From: JADHUC01 sp964617665
GTDB taxonomy: Bacteria; Planctomycetota; Planctomycetia; Pirellulales; Pirellulaceae
NCBI GenBank assembly: GCA_964617665.1
Contig: CAZUAH010000129.1
Span: 1 to 28,956, forward strand
Reading direction: 5' to 3'
Length of the DNA stretch: 28,956 nt
The stretch's first letter is position 1. Each line of letters opens with the position of its first letter. This document shows positions 1-8,202 of the stretch, piece after piece. A model generated the notes under the pieces. It was given only the letters and a program-made list of their open reading frames with translations. It searched no databases and was not told the DNA's origin. The translations under genes and the position numbers were made by a program.

Positions 1-845
1 TGAAAGTGATGTCCACGGACGAACTGCTGGCCGTTCCCGGTCTTCAGGCCGTGGCCGTCGAAACCGAAGAACGCGTTTGTATCCCTCCCGCCCTGCGATG
101 CATCCGGGCCGGAAAGCACATCCATCTGGACAAACCGTGCGGCGAATCGCTGCCGCAATTCAAACAGTTGCTGGACGAGGCGAAAGCCAGAGACCTGACT
201 GTCCAGGTTGGGTACATGTACCGGAATAACCCGGCCGTGCAGTTCTGCATCAAGGCCGTGAAAGACGGGTTGATAGGGAGTGTCTTCGATCTCGACACAG
301 CCATGGGACGGTACGACGGGGAGGGCTACCGGAACCTCATCAAAGATTACAAGGGCGGGATCGCGTACATTCTGGCCTGCCATCTGATCGATATCGTCGT
401 CTCGCTCATGGGGGAACCTGTAGAGATCAATCCCTATCTCCGCCAGACTCGCTCTGACGGAGTACTCGACAACTGCCTGGCCGTTTTCGAATTCTCCCGC
501 GATCGGTTGGCCACGATACGGACATCCATCACCGAGGCGAAGGGCTTCCAGCGCCGACGCCTCAAGGTGTTGGGAGACAAGGGAAGCATCATCATTCAGC
601 CGATAGAATCCAAGGGCAACATGTCCGGCGGAGTCCTCACGCTTGCCCTGGAGGAAGATCGCGACGGCTTCAAGAAAGGCATACAGACTGTTGACATGCC
701 GCCCCTGAAAGACCGCTACGAAGACCAGTGGCGGGAGTTTGCCGCTGTTCTGAATGGGGACATGGTCAATCCATACACATACGAGCATGACTACGTTGTG
801 CACAAATGCCATCTGGAGGCCTGCGGCCTGCCGCTCGACGTGTGA
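1..845 (+). CDS. Gfo/Idh/MocA family oxidoreductase, 5' truncated by window edge
   Basis: The reading frame is open to the left edge, so the true start and most of the N-terminal NAD(P)-binding Rossmann fold are missing. The GTG/ATG codons at 6-11 are internal. Visible parts fit the family. The end of the nucleotide domain carries a DKP triplet (IHLDKPCGES) where the family usually has EKP. A C-terminal alpha/beta substrate domain contains CHLIDIV, which supplies the HxxD catalytic histidine and aspartate. The protein has no sign of decay and ends in an acidic, aromatic tail (EHDYVVHKCHLEACG). Members oxidise or reduce sugars and cyclitols with NAD(P). The substrate cannot be told here. It lies 187 bp upstream of a secreted esterase on the same strand and may share its transcript. 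Family assignment is firm; the reaction is unknown. Confidence 0.85.
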   Translation, partial: KVMSTDELLAVPGLQAVAVETEERVCIPPALRCIRAGKHIHLDKPCGESLPQFKQLLDEAKARDLTVQVGYMYRNNPAVQFCIKAVKDGLIGSVFDLDTAMGRYDGEGYRNLIKDYKGGIAYILACHLIDIVVSLMGEPVEINPYLRQTRSDGVLDNCLAVFEFSRDRLATIRTSITEAKGFQRRRLKVLGDKGSIIIQPIESKGNMSGGVLTLALEEDRDGFKKGIQTVDMPPLKDRYEDQWREFAAVLNGDMVNPYTYEHDYVVHKCHLEACGLPLDV

Positions 846-1032
846 GATGGGATGCGATGGACCGACAAAGCGGCGTCCTCATCGGTCTCGCCGGAGATTA
901 CGACAGCCGCGTCTTCCATTTCAAGGCACGCTGAGACAACAAAAGAAGACACCAAAGGCACCGAACGAACAAACGGGGCTGAACTACCGTTGTTATGTTG
1001 TTAATGGCCTTATGCACACAGAAGGAGAAACG

Positions 1033-1896
1033 ATGAAAGCTGTTGCCACCTCTTGCCTGACTTTTGCGATCGTCGCATTTGCCTCTCTTGCCTCGCCTGC
1101 TTCGGAAGAAAAGACCCACAAGGGCATCTATTACGGGCCGGATGACGCTACGGAGTACCAGAAGGAACAGTGCAAACTGGATATATTCCTGCCGTCGGAC
1201 AAATTCAAGAGCTTTCCGGTGGTCGTATTCTTCCATGGCGGCGGCCTTACCGGCGGCAGCCGTGGCGGGCCGAATCTCACGTCGGAAGGCGTTTGCCTAG
1301 TCGCGCCTTCCTACCGCCTCAATCCAAACGCACAGTGCCCTGACTATTTGAATGACGCAGCCGACGCGGTGGCGTGGACTTTCAAGAATATCGAGAAATA
1401 TGGCGGCGACCCGAACAGGATTTTTGTCGGCGGCAGTTCGGCCGGGAGTTATCTTGCCGCGCTGGTCACCATGGACAAGAGCTGGTTGGAGACACGGGGA
1501 GTGGATATTGACAAAATCGCCGGTTTGATCCCCGTCAGCGGCCATATGATCACCCACTTCACGGTCAGAAAGGAAAAGGGCATCCCCGCGAGCTGCGGGC
1601 TTTCGGACAAGTATGCCCCACTGTTCCACGTACGCAAAACGCCGTTTCCCATCTTCATTCAATGCGGCGACAACGACTATCCCGGGCGTCAGGAAGAAAA
1701 CAGACTCTTCGTTTCGATGATGATCAAATACGCCAAGCAGACCGAGAGCGAGATCATCTACAAGGAATATCCCGGCACCCATGGAACTTTTGGCAAGAAC
1801 AAGGAGAAGCAAGAAGATTTCGCCCAGTTCATTCTTGAGAAATCCGGGTTGGCGGAGCCTTCAGGGATCTTCGGCGACAAGGAGAATCAAAAGTGA
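1033..1896 (+). CDS. Secreted alpha/beta hydrolase (HSL/BD-FAE-type carbohydrate esterase)
   Basis: A 287-residue alpha/beta hydrolase, probably an esterase that removes acyl groups from carbohydrates or small esters outside the cytoplasm. Residues 1-24 look like a signal peptide (MKAVATSCLTFAIVAF, then small residues). The oxyanion-hole motif HGGG is at residues 68-71 and the nucleophile elbow GGSSAG has Ser136. The other triad members are probably Asp213 or Asp215 (CGDND) and His250 (GTHG). The order and spacing match the hormone-sensitive-lipase/BD-FAE group. ATG 1033 was chosen because GAAGGAG lies just upstream (1021-1027) and the signal peptide begins there; the frame is open further upstream but codes for nothing sensible. 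Its stop overlaps the GTG start of the next gene by 4 bases, which suggests translational coupling. Substrate not known. Confidence 0.88.
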   Translation: MKAVATSCLTFAIVAFASLASPASEEKTHKGIYYGPDDATEYQKEQCKLDIFLPSDKFKSFPVVVFFHGGGLTGGSRGGPNLTSEGVCLVAPSYRLNPNAQCPDYLNDAADAVAWTFKNIEKYGGDPNRIFVGGSSAGSYLAALVTMDKSWLETRGVDIDKIAGLIPVSGHMITHFTVRKEKGIPASCGLSDKYAPLFHVRKTPFPIFIQCGDNDYPGRQEENRLFVSMMIKYAKQTESEIIYKEYPGTHGTFGKNKEKQEDFAQFILEKSGLAEPSGIFGDKENQK

Positions 1897-4256
1897 TCCG
1901 TTCCAGGTGGAAACAATCGATCATCAACCGACAGGCCAAGGCGCAACCCTCCATGGAAGCCCGCTATTCAGAGATAAGACGAGTTGCTGTTTCGCTTGCG
2001 ATCATCGCTTGCGTACAGGTTCATTCGGCGCAACTTCATTCGGCTCAACATGTCAGAGACATGGACGCGGTAACTGTGATCTATGTTTCTCCTAATGGAG
2101 ATGACGCGGACGGCGGCTCCAAACGTGCGCCCCTGGCCACGATTGCCGCAGCACAGCAGAAGATCCGCGAGCTGAGGACCTTGGGAAAATTGCCCAAAGG
2201 CGGTGTCGTCGTAGAAGTACTTGGCGGCCGTTATCACTTGGCGAATCCGGTCGAATTGACTGCGGAGGACTCTGGCACGGCCACCTCGCCAATCGTCTAT
2301 CGGGCTGGTCCGGGCGAGGAAGTGACAATCTGCGGCAGCCGGACCGTCGAGGCGTGGCAACCGGTCACGGATCCTTCGATCCTGGAGCGACTCGACCCGG
2401 CGGCCCGGGGCAAGGTCTATCAGGCCGACCTGAAAGCGCTTGGGATTACCGAGTACGGCAACCCTCTGCACGACGCCGAATGGGAAGTGCAGTGGCGTCA
2501 CCATCAGGATGATAACCAAGGCGAAGCGACGCAGGGCGACGCGGTGGCCGCACAACGGTTCGTCAAGCGTACTGGTGAGAGAATCGAGTCGCGTCTTGAG
2601 ATTTTCTGCAACGGCGATCCGATGCAGGTCTCACGCTGGCCAAACGAAGGTTTCACGCACATTGACAAAGCGCTCGGCGAGACGAAGTTCGATGTCCGTG
2701 GTTTGCCGGGCCGCCGAGAGGGGATCTTTCGCTGCGTCGACGACCGTCCGAGCCGCTGGACGGGCGAAAAGGATGCGATGGTCCGAGGCTACTGGTTCCG
2801 CGATTGGGTCGTGCAGACCCAGAAGATCGAATCGATCAATCCCGAAGAACGCGTCATCAAGCTTGCCGAGCCGTATCACACCTACGGCGGTTATCGGGAT
2901 GGCATGTGGTTCTTCGGCTTCAACATGCTTTGCGAGATCGACATGCCTGGCGAGTGGTACCTTGATCGCGAGGCGGGTGTGCTCTACTTCTGGCCGCCGG
3001 CGCCACTGAAGGGTGCTCGGGTGGAGGTTTCGGTCAGCGATGGGCTTTTCCGGATGACGAACACCGCAAACATCACGCTGCGTGGGCTGAATCTCGAAGC
3101 GGCTCGTGGCACGGCGGTGCGGATCAAAGACAGCGAGAATTGCCGGGTCGTCGGTTGCTCGATTCAGAACGTGACGAACTACGCCGTCACGATCGTCGAC
3201 GGCAAGGACTGCGCCGTGGTCGGGTGCGACATCACCCGCACCGGCGGCGGTGGGGTTTTTATGGCCGGCGGCGATCGTCAGAAGCTCGTCCCCGGCGGGC
3301 ACTATGTCGAAAACTGCCACATCCACCACTTCGCAGTTTGGGACCGGACGTATCGCCCTGGCATCTTGATGACCGGCGCTGGGCTGCGTGCTTCGCACAA
3401 CCTGATCCACCACGCGCCGCACTCGGCGATCGTCTATGGCGGGCCGCTGCATCGGTTCGACCACAACGAAATCCACAACGTCTGCCAAGAATCGCACGAC
3501 TGTGGAGCAATCTATGGTGGACGAAGCTGGTGCATGCGAGGAGACCTATTCCTGCACAACTACCTCCACCACCTCTGCGGCAAGGATGGTGGTGCGTGCA
3601 ACGGGATCTACCTGGACGATGCCAACTCCGGGACGACGGTCCGAGGGAATGTCTTCCACCAAGTCTGGCGGCCCGTCTTCATTGGCGGAGGACGCGACAC
3701 GCTGGTCGAAAATAATCTCTTTATCGACTGCCCACAGGCGTTCCACATGGATGCCCGATACGCCCCCGGAAACTGGGCCGCGCAGTACGGCGACCCCAGA
3801 ATCGACAAAGCGAAAAAGGCCGGTGTGCTTCCACCGGCCGTTCGCTTCCAGGAGCCGCCTTACAGCACACGCTTTCCGAAGCTTGCCAAGATGCTCGACG
3901 ACGATCCGACATGGCCAAAGGGCAATATCCTGCGGGGCAATATCTTCTGGCAGGGAGACGGCGAAAACCTCCGTCGCACCGGCTGGGACAAGCCTCCCGA
4001 AAGCAAGTCCTGGCAAAACGCGTGGTGGCACCACATCCAAGGCAGTGCTTACGATCTGGTGACGATCGAAAACAACATGATCGACGTCGACCCGAAGTTG
4101 GCAGACGAGAAGACCCGAAACTTCAAGCTACGCGACGACTCGCCGGCCTGGGAAATGGGCTTCAAGCGGATCCCGTTCGAGAAGATCGGTCTCTATCAAA
4201 ACGAGAATCGCGCAAGCTGGCCGGTAGAGCACACGGTCACTCCTCTACCGAAATGA
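1893..4256 (+). CDS. Right-handed parallel beta-helix protein, GH141-like
   Basis: A secreted protein of 787 residues. The opening YVSPNGDDADGG, the block around EDSGTATSPIVYRAGPGEE and the phrase GEWYLDREAGVLYFWPP are hallmarks of the GH141/DUF1565-type group. From about residue 385 to 640 it has short repeating strands typical of a pectate-lyase-like beta helix (NITLRGLNLE, NCRVVGCSIQ, DCAVVGCDIT). Characterised GH141 members act on fucosylated pectin or xylan; the substrate here is open. GTG 1893 is preferred as start because AAGGAG sits at 1879-1884. ATG 1953 is an alternative and gives a shorter, cleaner signal peptide (hydrophobic VAVSLAIIACVQV). It overlaps the esterase stop by 4 bases and ends 5 bp from the convergent SGNH gene. 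Confidence 0.85.
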   Translation: MIRSRWKQSIINRQAKAQPSMEARYSEIRRVAVSLAIIACVQVHSAQLHSAQHVRDMDAVTVIYVSPNGDDADGGSKRAPLATIAAAQQKIRELRTLGKLPKGGVVVEVLGGRYHLANPVELTAEDSGTATSPIVYRAGPGEEVTICGSRTVEAWQPVTDPSILERLDPAARGKVYQADLKALGITEYGNPLHDAEWEVQWRHHQDDNQGEATQGDAVAAQRFVKRTGERIESRLEIFCNGDPMQVSRWPNEGFTHIDKALGETKFDVRGLPGRREGIFRCVDDRPSRWTGEKDAMVRGYWFRDWVVQTQKIESINPEERVIKLAEPYHTYGGYRDGMWFFGFNMLCEIDMPGEWYLDREAGVLYFWPPAPLKGARVEVSVSDGLFRMTNTANITLRGLNLEAARGTAVRIKDSENCRVVGCSIQNVTNYAVTIVDGKDCAVVGCDITRTGGGGVFMAGGDRQKLVPGGHYVENCHIHHFAVWDRTYRPGILMTGAGLRASHNLIHHAPHSAIVYGGPLHRFDHNEIHNVCQESHDCGAIYGGRSWCMRGDLFLHNYLHHLCGKDGGACNGIYLDDANSGTTVRGNVFHQVWRPVFIGGGRDTLVENNLFIDCPQAFHMDARYAPGNWAAQYGDPRIDKAKKAGVLPPAVRFQEPPYSTRFPKLAKMLDDDPTWPKGNILRGNIFWQGDGENLRRTGWDKPPESKSWQNAWWHHIQGSAYDLVTIENNMIDVDPKLADEKTRNFKLRDDSPAWEMGFKRIPFEKIGLYQNENRASWPVEHTVTPLPK

Positions 4257-4261
4257 GAAAC

Positions 4262-5635
4262 TCACCGGAACAGGGCCATCAGGCAGTCGGCGAAGATCTT
4301 CATACCTCGCTCGTCGGGGTGATTGATGGAATTCAGCATCAAAGAACTGTAGGGGATGCCCTGGCGCCAGAGACGACCATAGCGCCGCGAAGCGTCCGCC
4401 AAGGCGACGGGGTGTTTGGCAGCGAATTCGCGTAAGCCAGCGACATATGGACGAGGGTCGTTGTCGATGTCGCGTTCGCGACTCAGGCCCATCCAATCGG
4501 GGCGAACGTAGTGCGGCGTCAGGATGATCCACTCGGCACCGATCTTTTCGAAGTCGGCCAATAGCTTGCTGTATCGCTGTTCGACAGCTTGTGGACTCAA
4601 GCCCGCGTCGTTGACGAACTCCGAAATGACCAAGTCCGCTTTGGCTCCGAGGACCTTCTCCTCGTAGTTGTGGACGCTGCCGGGCGGCTCGGCCAGATAC
4701 CGGGCCGTGTTGCGTCCGCCCCAGGCTTCGGTGACCAGTTCGATATTCGCCTGGGGAAAACGTCCCCGTAGCCGGTCGACGAATTGAGCCTGCCAACGTT
4801 GGCGATCGGGATCGGGCACGAACGAGCCCACTGTGACGCTGTCGCCCCATGCCAGGATGCGCAGTGGTCGACCGTCGCGCAGCTTCTTCAGCGTCTTCGG
4901 CAGAAGCCGTTCGGCCACGGATCGAGACGGCTTGGTAGCCTCGGGAAAGGCCGTTTCGAGAATCGGGAAGAGATGTTCGGGACCGAGCTTCGGCAGACGG
5001 CCGGGGATCCAAACATTGGCCACACGGTGATCGTCCTTCTCTAACGGCACCGGCCGCGGTGCAGCGGCACGCGGTTCGCCCTGCCGCAGGATGATCTGCC
5101 CTGCCGCGGTCAGCACGACCGAGTCGATACGGAGCATGCCATGACGGTAACTGGCATAGACGGGTTGATTCGCGCCGATGCGACCATCCGGCAACCGCCC
5201 AATGCTGCCCCACTCCCGATCCGCTACGTAGTCCTTGCCGAATTCGAACAGTTGAGAACCGTCCTCCGGTCCCGCACGCAGTTCGATGCTTTCGGGGTCG
5301 AGCAGATAACGTGTCGTGCATTCCTGAGCGATGACGCCTTTCAACCGCGCTCCCCGTCGCCAGCCGGCCCCGCCCTTCGCCTGGTACAAAGGCAATGCGG
5401 CGTGTTCTTCGGCAGTTACGGTGATGATTGTCGGCGGCGGTACCTGTAGCGTCGCCGAGATCTCGCGATTCGGCGTTGCCTCGCCGAGCGACGACTGCGA
5501 CAGCGTGACGCGGACTTCCCAATCTCCCGTCAAGGTTAACGACGGCTTATCGGCCAAGACATCTGACAACGGAAGAATCTGAGTGCCGGCCCAGCACAGC
5601 AGCAAGTAAGTTTGGCATATATGCGTAGTCTTCAT
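4262..5635 (-). CDS. SGNH/GDSL-type hydrolase with N-terminal beta domain
   Basis: A secreted 457-residue protein. After a signal peptide (hydrophobic stretch about 9-24) comes a beta-rich accessory region (about 30-190), then an SGNH esterase domain (about 255-457). Block I is AWGDSVTVGS with nucleophile Ser266. Block II is around GGRN (Gly306/307) and block III is EFVNDAG (Asn342). The catalytic His439 lies in SINHPDERG. The Asp usually 3-4 residues before this His is not visible (Asn or Ser there), so the triad may be a dyad or use another acid. Likely removes acetyl groups from a polysaccharide. ATG 5635 was chosen over 5644 because it is the ATG shared with the partial copy at 21117-21655. 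It follows the DUF4838 gene by 32 bp in the same direction. Confidence 0.85.
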   Translation of the reverse strand: MKTTHICQTYLLLCWAGTQILPLSDVLADKPSLTLTGDWEVRVTLSQSSLGEATPNREISATLQVPPPTIITVTAEEHAALPLYQAKGGAGWRRGARLKGVIAQECTTRYLLDPESIELRAGPEDGSQLFEFGKDYVADREWGSIGRLPDGRIGANQPVYASYRHGMLRIDSVVLTAAGQIILRQGEPRAAAPRPVPLEKDDHRVANVWIPGRLPKLGPEHLFPILETAFPEATKPSRSVAERLLPKTLKKLRDGRPLRILAWGDSVTVGSFVPDPDRQRWQAQFVDRLRGRFPQANIELVTEAWGGRNTARYLAEPPGSVHNYEEKVLGAKADLVISEFVNDAGLSPQAVEQRYSKLLADFEKIGAEWIILTPHYVRPDWMGLSRERDIDNDPRPYVAGLREFAAKHPVALADASRRYGRLWRQGIPYSSLMLNSINHPDERGMKIFADCLMALFR

Positions 5636-5659
5636 GTCTCTCATTTCCCGTTTGAGTAC
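5124..5659 (-). repeat. Donor-like copy of a ~540-bp duplicated segment
   Basis: This segment covers the leader and first ~170 codons of the intact SGNH gene. It aligns almost base for base with 21117-21655. The 3-bp length difference corresponds to one inserted codon (ADKPSL here, ANDPPSL there). Similarity starts and stops abruptly at both ends. Because this copy continues into a complete gene, it is the more ancestral-looking one. Confidence 0.85.
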
Positions 5660-5667
5660 CTCTGAAT

Positions 5668-8040
5668 CTAGTCCAATTCCTGTCGTATCATGAACACCCG
5701 ATCTACATAGACAGCGCCGACATCGTCTTGGTCGCGCACCACCGGCGCCGCCCAGGCGTATGCCAGTTTTCCCAGGCTGTGAACGCCCAAGTCGATTAGC
5801 CGATACTCCTTACCGCGAATCGTCTCGACCGGTATTCGCCTCGAAACGATGCTGTGCCGAGTGGCGTCGTCATATACACCGATGGTCATTGCGACGCCCA
5901 CGTCAGCGTTCGCGTCGCAACGCACCCGCATGTACACTTGCCAACGACTGCCATCGGTTACGCCGTAGTCGCCCAGCGGATAGCTGTGGCACGCCCAGAT
6001 GGTGTGTGTGTTCGGCATGCGTCGGGTGAGGCCGTTCGAGGCTGCGCTGTCCTTTTCGATTCGGTACAGATTCGGCCTGGTACGCGGGATGTAGTCGGCC
6101 TCTTGCAGATCAACCCAATCCTCCTCTGCTAGCCCCTTGCATTGCTCAGGCATATCGCCGGGCGGAATACGTTTCTTCAGAAAGAAAGAGCGATCATCGC
6201 CGAAGTCTCCCGGCACTCGGTGACCTTGCCGGTACTCTCCGGCGTTGTGCTGCTTCAGAAGTTCGCGAAATTCCAGCAGTGCGGCTTCCGGGGCTTCGGG
6301 GCCGCGGAATTCGACGCCAGTGCGTCGGGCCTCTCTGTGGAGCGAATCGTAACGCCGCAGCCAAACGTGGTCCAGGGGCAGACGTTCGCGGCGCACACGC
6401 TCGGCCAACACGGGATCGTCGGCCACAGCGGCGGCCGCCTCGTCGAACAGCTTTGCACCGCGATTCAGGTCGCTCAGTGTCAGCCACCCCCGCGTGTCGC
6501 TCGTGAAACATCGAATCGGGACGCCCGCGCGACGTCCGGCGTCGCTCATCAAGTGAATATACTCCGTGAGATACGAGCCGGCCGCTCCGTAGTAGCCGTA
6601 CATGAACTCATCGAGCAGTTTCTTTTCGTCGGCGTCGGGATTCCACAAGAGATGCGCGAGGTACCAGGCCCGAAGCCTCACGAAATCGCCGACGCGGCAT
6701 CCGCTATCGCCCTGCTGGAAAATACCGATCGCATCGTTGTCCGCGAAATACCGAAGGTTCGGCGCCAACACGTGGAAGTTCGGATGCGGCACGAGATAAG
6801 CCCGAAAGTTGGTCACGTAATTCCAGATGTAGAGCTGCGGAGAAATCCGCGCCCAGGCTTCCAAGTCTTCGCGGAAGGAAACGTTGGCATCGTACCGCCC
6901 CTCGGCCAGCGTTTCGACGAACGAGCATTCGATCGAACAAAGGCGAATCACAACGTTATGCCGCGGTCGGACGTGACGGGGAGGCTGGCGCGTGTACTGA
7001 TAGGCCAGCGTTTCAATCAAAATGTCGGGAAACTCCCGTTCCACTTCTTCGGCGATCGCGTTGATAAAATGGATCAGCGTGCCGGCGTGGGACCCTTCGT
7101 GCTCGTCCAGCGTCTTGCATTTCTCACATTCGCAGTAGCCGTGCCAGTCGTTCTGACTGATCGAAATCATCGTCGCGCCCGGGTTCGCTCGGATTCGTTC
7201 CTTGACTACTCGGATCATCTCCTTGCGCATTTCTGCGTTCGTCAGGCACAATTGCGAACGCTGCTTTCTGCGCTCGCCGTCGATCAAGCTGTACCAATCG
7301 GGGTGTTCGTCGAAATGCTTCGCAACCGGCAGTAGACCGTTAATCTGATAGAACGTGTGGACCCAGCCGATCAGTCCATTCGGCCCGCCGCATTCGTCCG
7401 GAATCGAATAGTGATCGTGCCCGTTCAGACGCATCCGCGCGGAGAATATTCCCATAGTCTTCTGCTCGTCTTCGGTGACCAGAGAATGACTCGTGAAGCA
7501 GCCATCGGATAGTTGCAGGTACCGAGTCGCGCGATCGGCTATTTTCGGGGCGTAGGCGATGTCGAGCCGCGGTACGGTAAGCGTCGGCCGCCTGGGAATG
7601 TGTACTTCGGTGGCTGTCCACCAGCGAATCCCGATCGTATCTTCGAGGAACGTGTAGACGGCGTACAGGGTCCCACGACGCGGATGGCCTGCCATTACCA
7701 AGTCGCGATCGACCGTCTTGATCACGATGGCGTCAGGCGAGAGCTTGGCAGGATCGAATCCGGGGAGCAGTTTCCGTGTCAATGCCCCGTCGCCCAATAC
7801 AATGTGGGGCTTGTCCACGGGCGACTCGGCCTCGGTCACGACGGGCAACACCGCGCCGGTCACTTTCGCCAGATGATCGCGCAACTCACGGGCGGCCGTC
7901 CGCTCGACCAGCGTAGCTTGGTTCGGGACCACGATCACATATTCGCTCTTGCCGTCGCGACTGAGGGTCAGCTCCTGACCGGCCGAGGCAAAATCCGCCG
8001 TGAAGAACGAGAGGCCCAAGCAAGCGATGATTGTTCTCAC
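5668..8040 (-). CDS. DUF4838 protein with GH67 N-terminal-like domain, secreted
   Basis: 790 residues. Residues 1-20 form a signal peptide. About 24-150 resemble the non-catalytic N-terminal domain of alpha-glucuronidases and GH20b (ELRDHLAKVTGAVLPV, ending in LYAVYTFLEDTIGIRWW). About 200-500 is the DUF4838 core, with the typical FYQINGLLPVAKHFDEHPDW block and a Cys cluster HGYCECEKC (residues 300-308) that may bind metal or form disulphides. The remaining ~200 residues look like a beta-sandwich. DUF4838 proteins occur in polysaccharide-utilisation regions and are suspected glycosidases, but I know of no firm activity. GTG 8040 is the start: AAGGAG lies 8 bases upstream, and the frame has no better start. 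Divergent from the regulator at 8203, it probably forms an operon with the SGNH gene downstream. Confidence 0.88.
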   Translation of the reverse strand: MRTIIACLGLSFFTADFASAGQELTLSRDGKSEYVIVVPNQATLVERTAARELRDHLAKVTGAVLPVVTEAESPVDKPHIVLGDGALTRKLLPGFDPAKLSPDAIVIKTVDRDLVMAGHPRRGTLYAVYTFLEDTIGIRWWTATEVHIPRRPTLTVPRLDIAYAPKIADRATRYLQLSDGCFTSHSLVTEDEQKTMGIFSARMRLNGHDHYSIPDECGGPNGLIGWVHTFYQINGLLPVAKHFDEHPDWYSLIDGERRKQRSQLCLTNAEMRKEMIRVVKERIRANPGATMISISQNDWHGYCECEKCKTLDEHEGSHAGTLIHFINAIAEEVEREFPDILIETLAYQYTRQPPRHVRPRHNVVIRLCSIECSFVETLAEGRYDANVSFREDLEAWARISPQLYIWNYVTNFRAYLVPHPNFHVLAPNLRYFADNDAIGIFQQGDSGCRVGDFVRLRAWYLAHLLWNPDADEKKLLDEFMYGYYGAAGSYLTEYIHLMSDAGRRAGVPIRCFTSDTRGWLTLSDLNRGAKLFDEAAAAVADDPVLAERVRRERLPLDHVWLRRYDSLHREARRTGVEFRGPEAPEAALLEFRELLKQHNAGEYRQGHRVPGDFGDDRSFFLKKRIPPGDMPEQCKGLAEEDWVDLQEADYIPRTRPNLYRIEKDSAASNGLTRRMPNTHTIWACHSYPLGDYGVTDGSRWQVYMRVRCDANADVGVAMTIGVYDDATRHSIVSRRIPVETIRGKEYRLIDLGVHSLGKLAYAWAAPVVRDQDDVGAVYVDRVFMIRQELD

Positions 8041-8076
8041 TGAACATTCTCCTTGGTCCTGATACAGGGCAGGCCG

Positions 8077-8105
8077 TTGACAGCATAGATTGTACTGGAT
8101 AAATT
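8077..8105 (+). promoter_or_regulatory. Candidate sigma70-type promoter for the regulator operon
   Basis: TTGACA at 8077-8082 is a perfect -35 hexamer. After a 17-bp spacer comes TAAATT at 8100-8105, matching 4 of 6 bases of the -10 consensus. It faces the regulator gene and would give a leader of about 90 bases. Planctomycete promoters are not well defined, so this rests on the general consensus. Confidence 0.45.
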
Positions 8106-8123
8106 CACTCTTGTGCTACTTAT

Positions 8124-8141
8124 TGTCCTATTTGTGGGACA
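8124..8141. promoter_or_regulatory. Candidate operator: inverted repeat TGTCC-N8-GGACA
   Basis: An 18-bp inverted repeat with half-sites TGTCC (8124-8128) and GGACA (8137-8141) lies between the divergent DUF4838 and regulator genes, 20-40 bases after the candidate promoter start. Position and symmetry suit a binding site for the adjacent GntR/LacI hybrid. No second copy was noticed in the window, so it is unproven. Confidence 0.35.
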
Positions 8142-8202
8142 TGATCTAGCATAGAAACCGTGGCCGAGCATCGCAACGCTCGTTGGTAGCGGAGTTTTAG
8201 CG

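Noticed and set aside
840..940. Possible frameshift extending the first Gfo/Idh/MocA gene by about 30 residues
   Set aside because: A shifted frame stays open to about 936, but the protein already ends at a natural-looking C-terminus and the extension shows no family signal.
846..1032. Gap before the esterase gene
   Set aside because: No clear promoter, terminator hairpin or small gene; only the ribosome-binding site at its end is supported.
6142..7335. Open frame of 397 codons on the plus strand
   Set aside because: Antisense to the DUF4838 gene, no recognisable domain, no ribosome-binding site; a codon-bias shadow.
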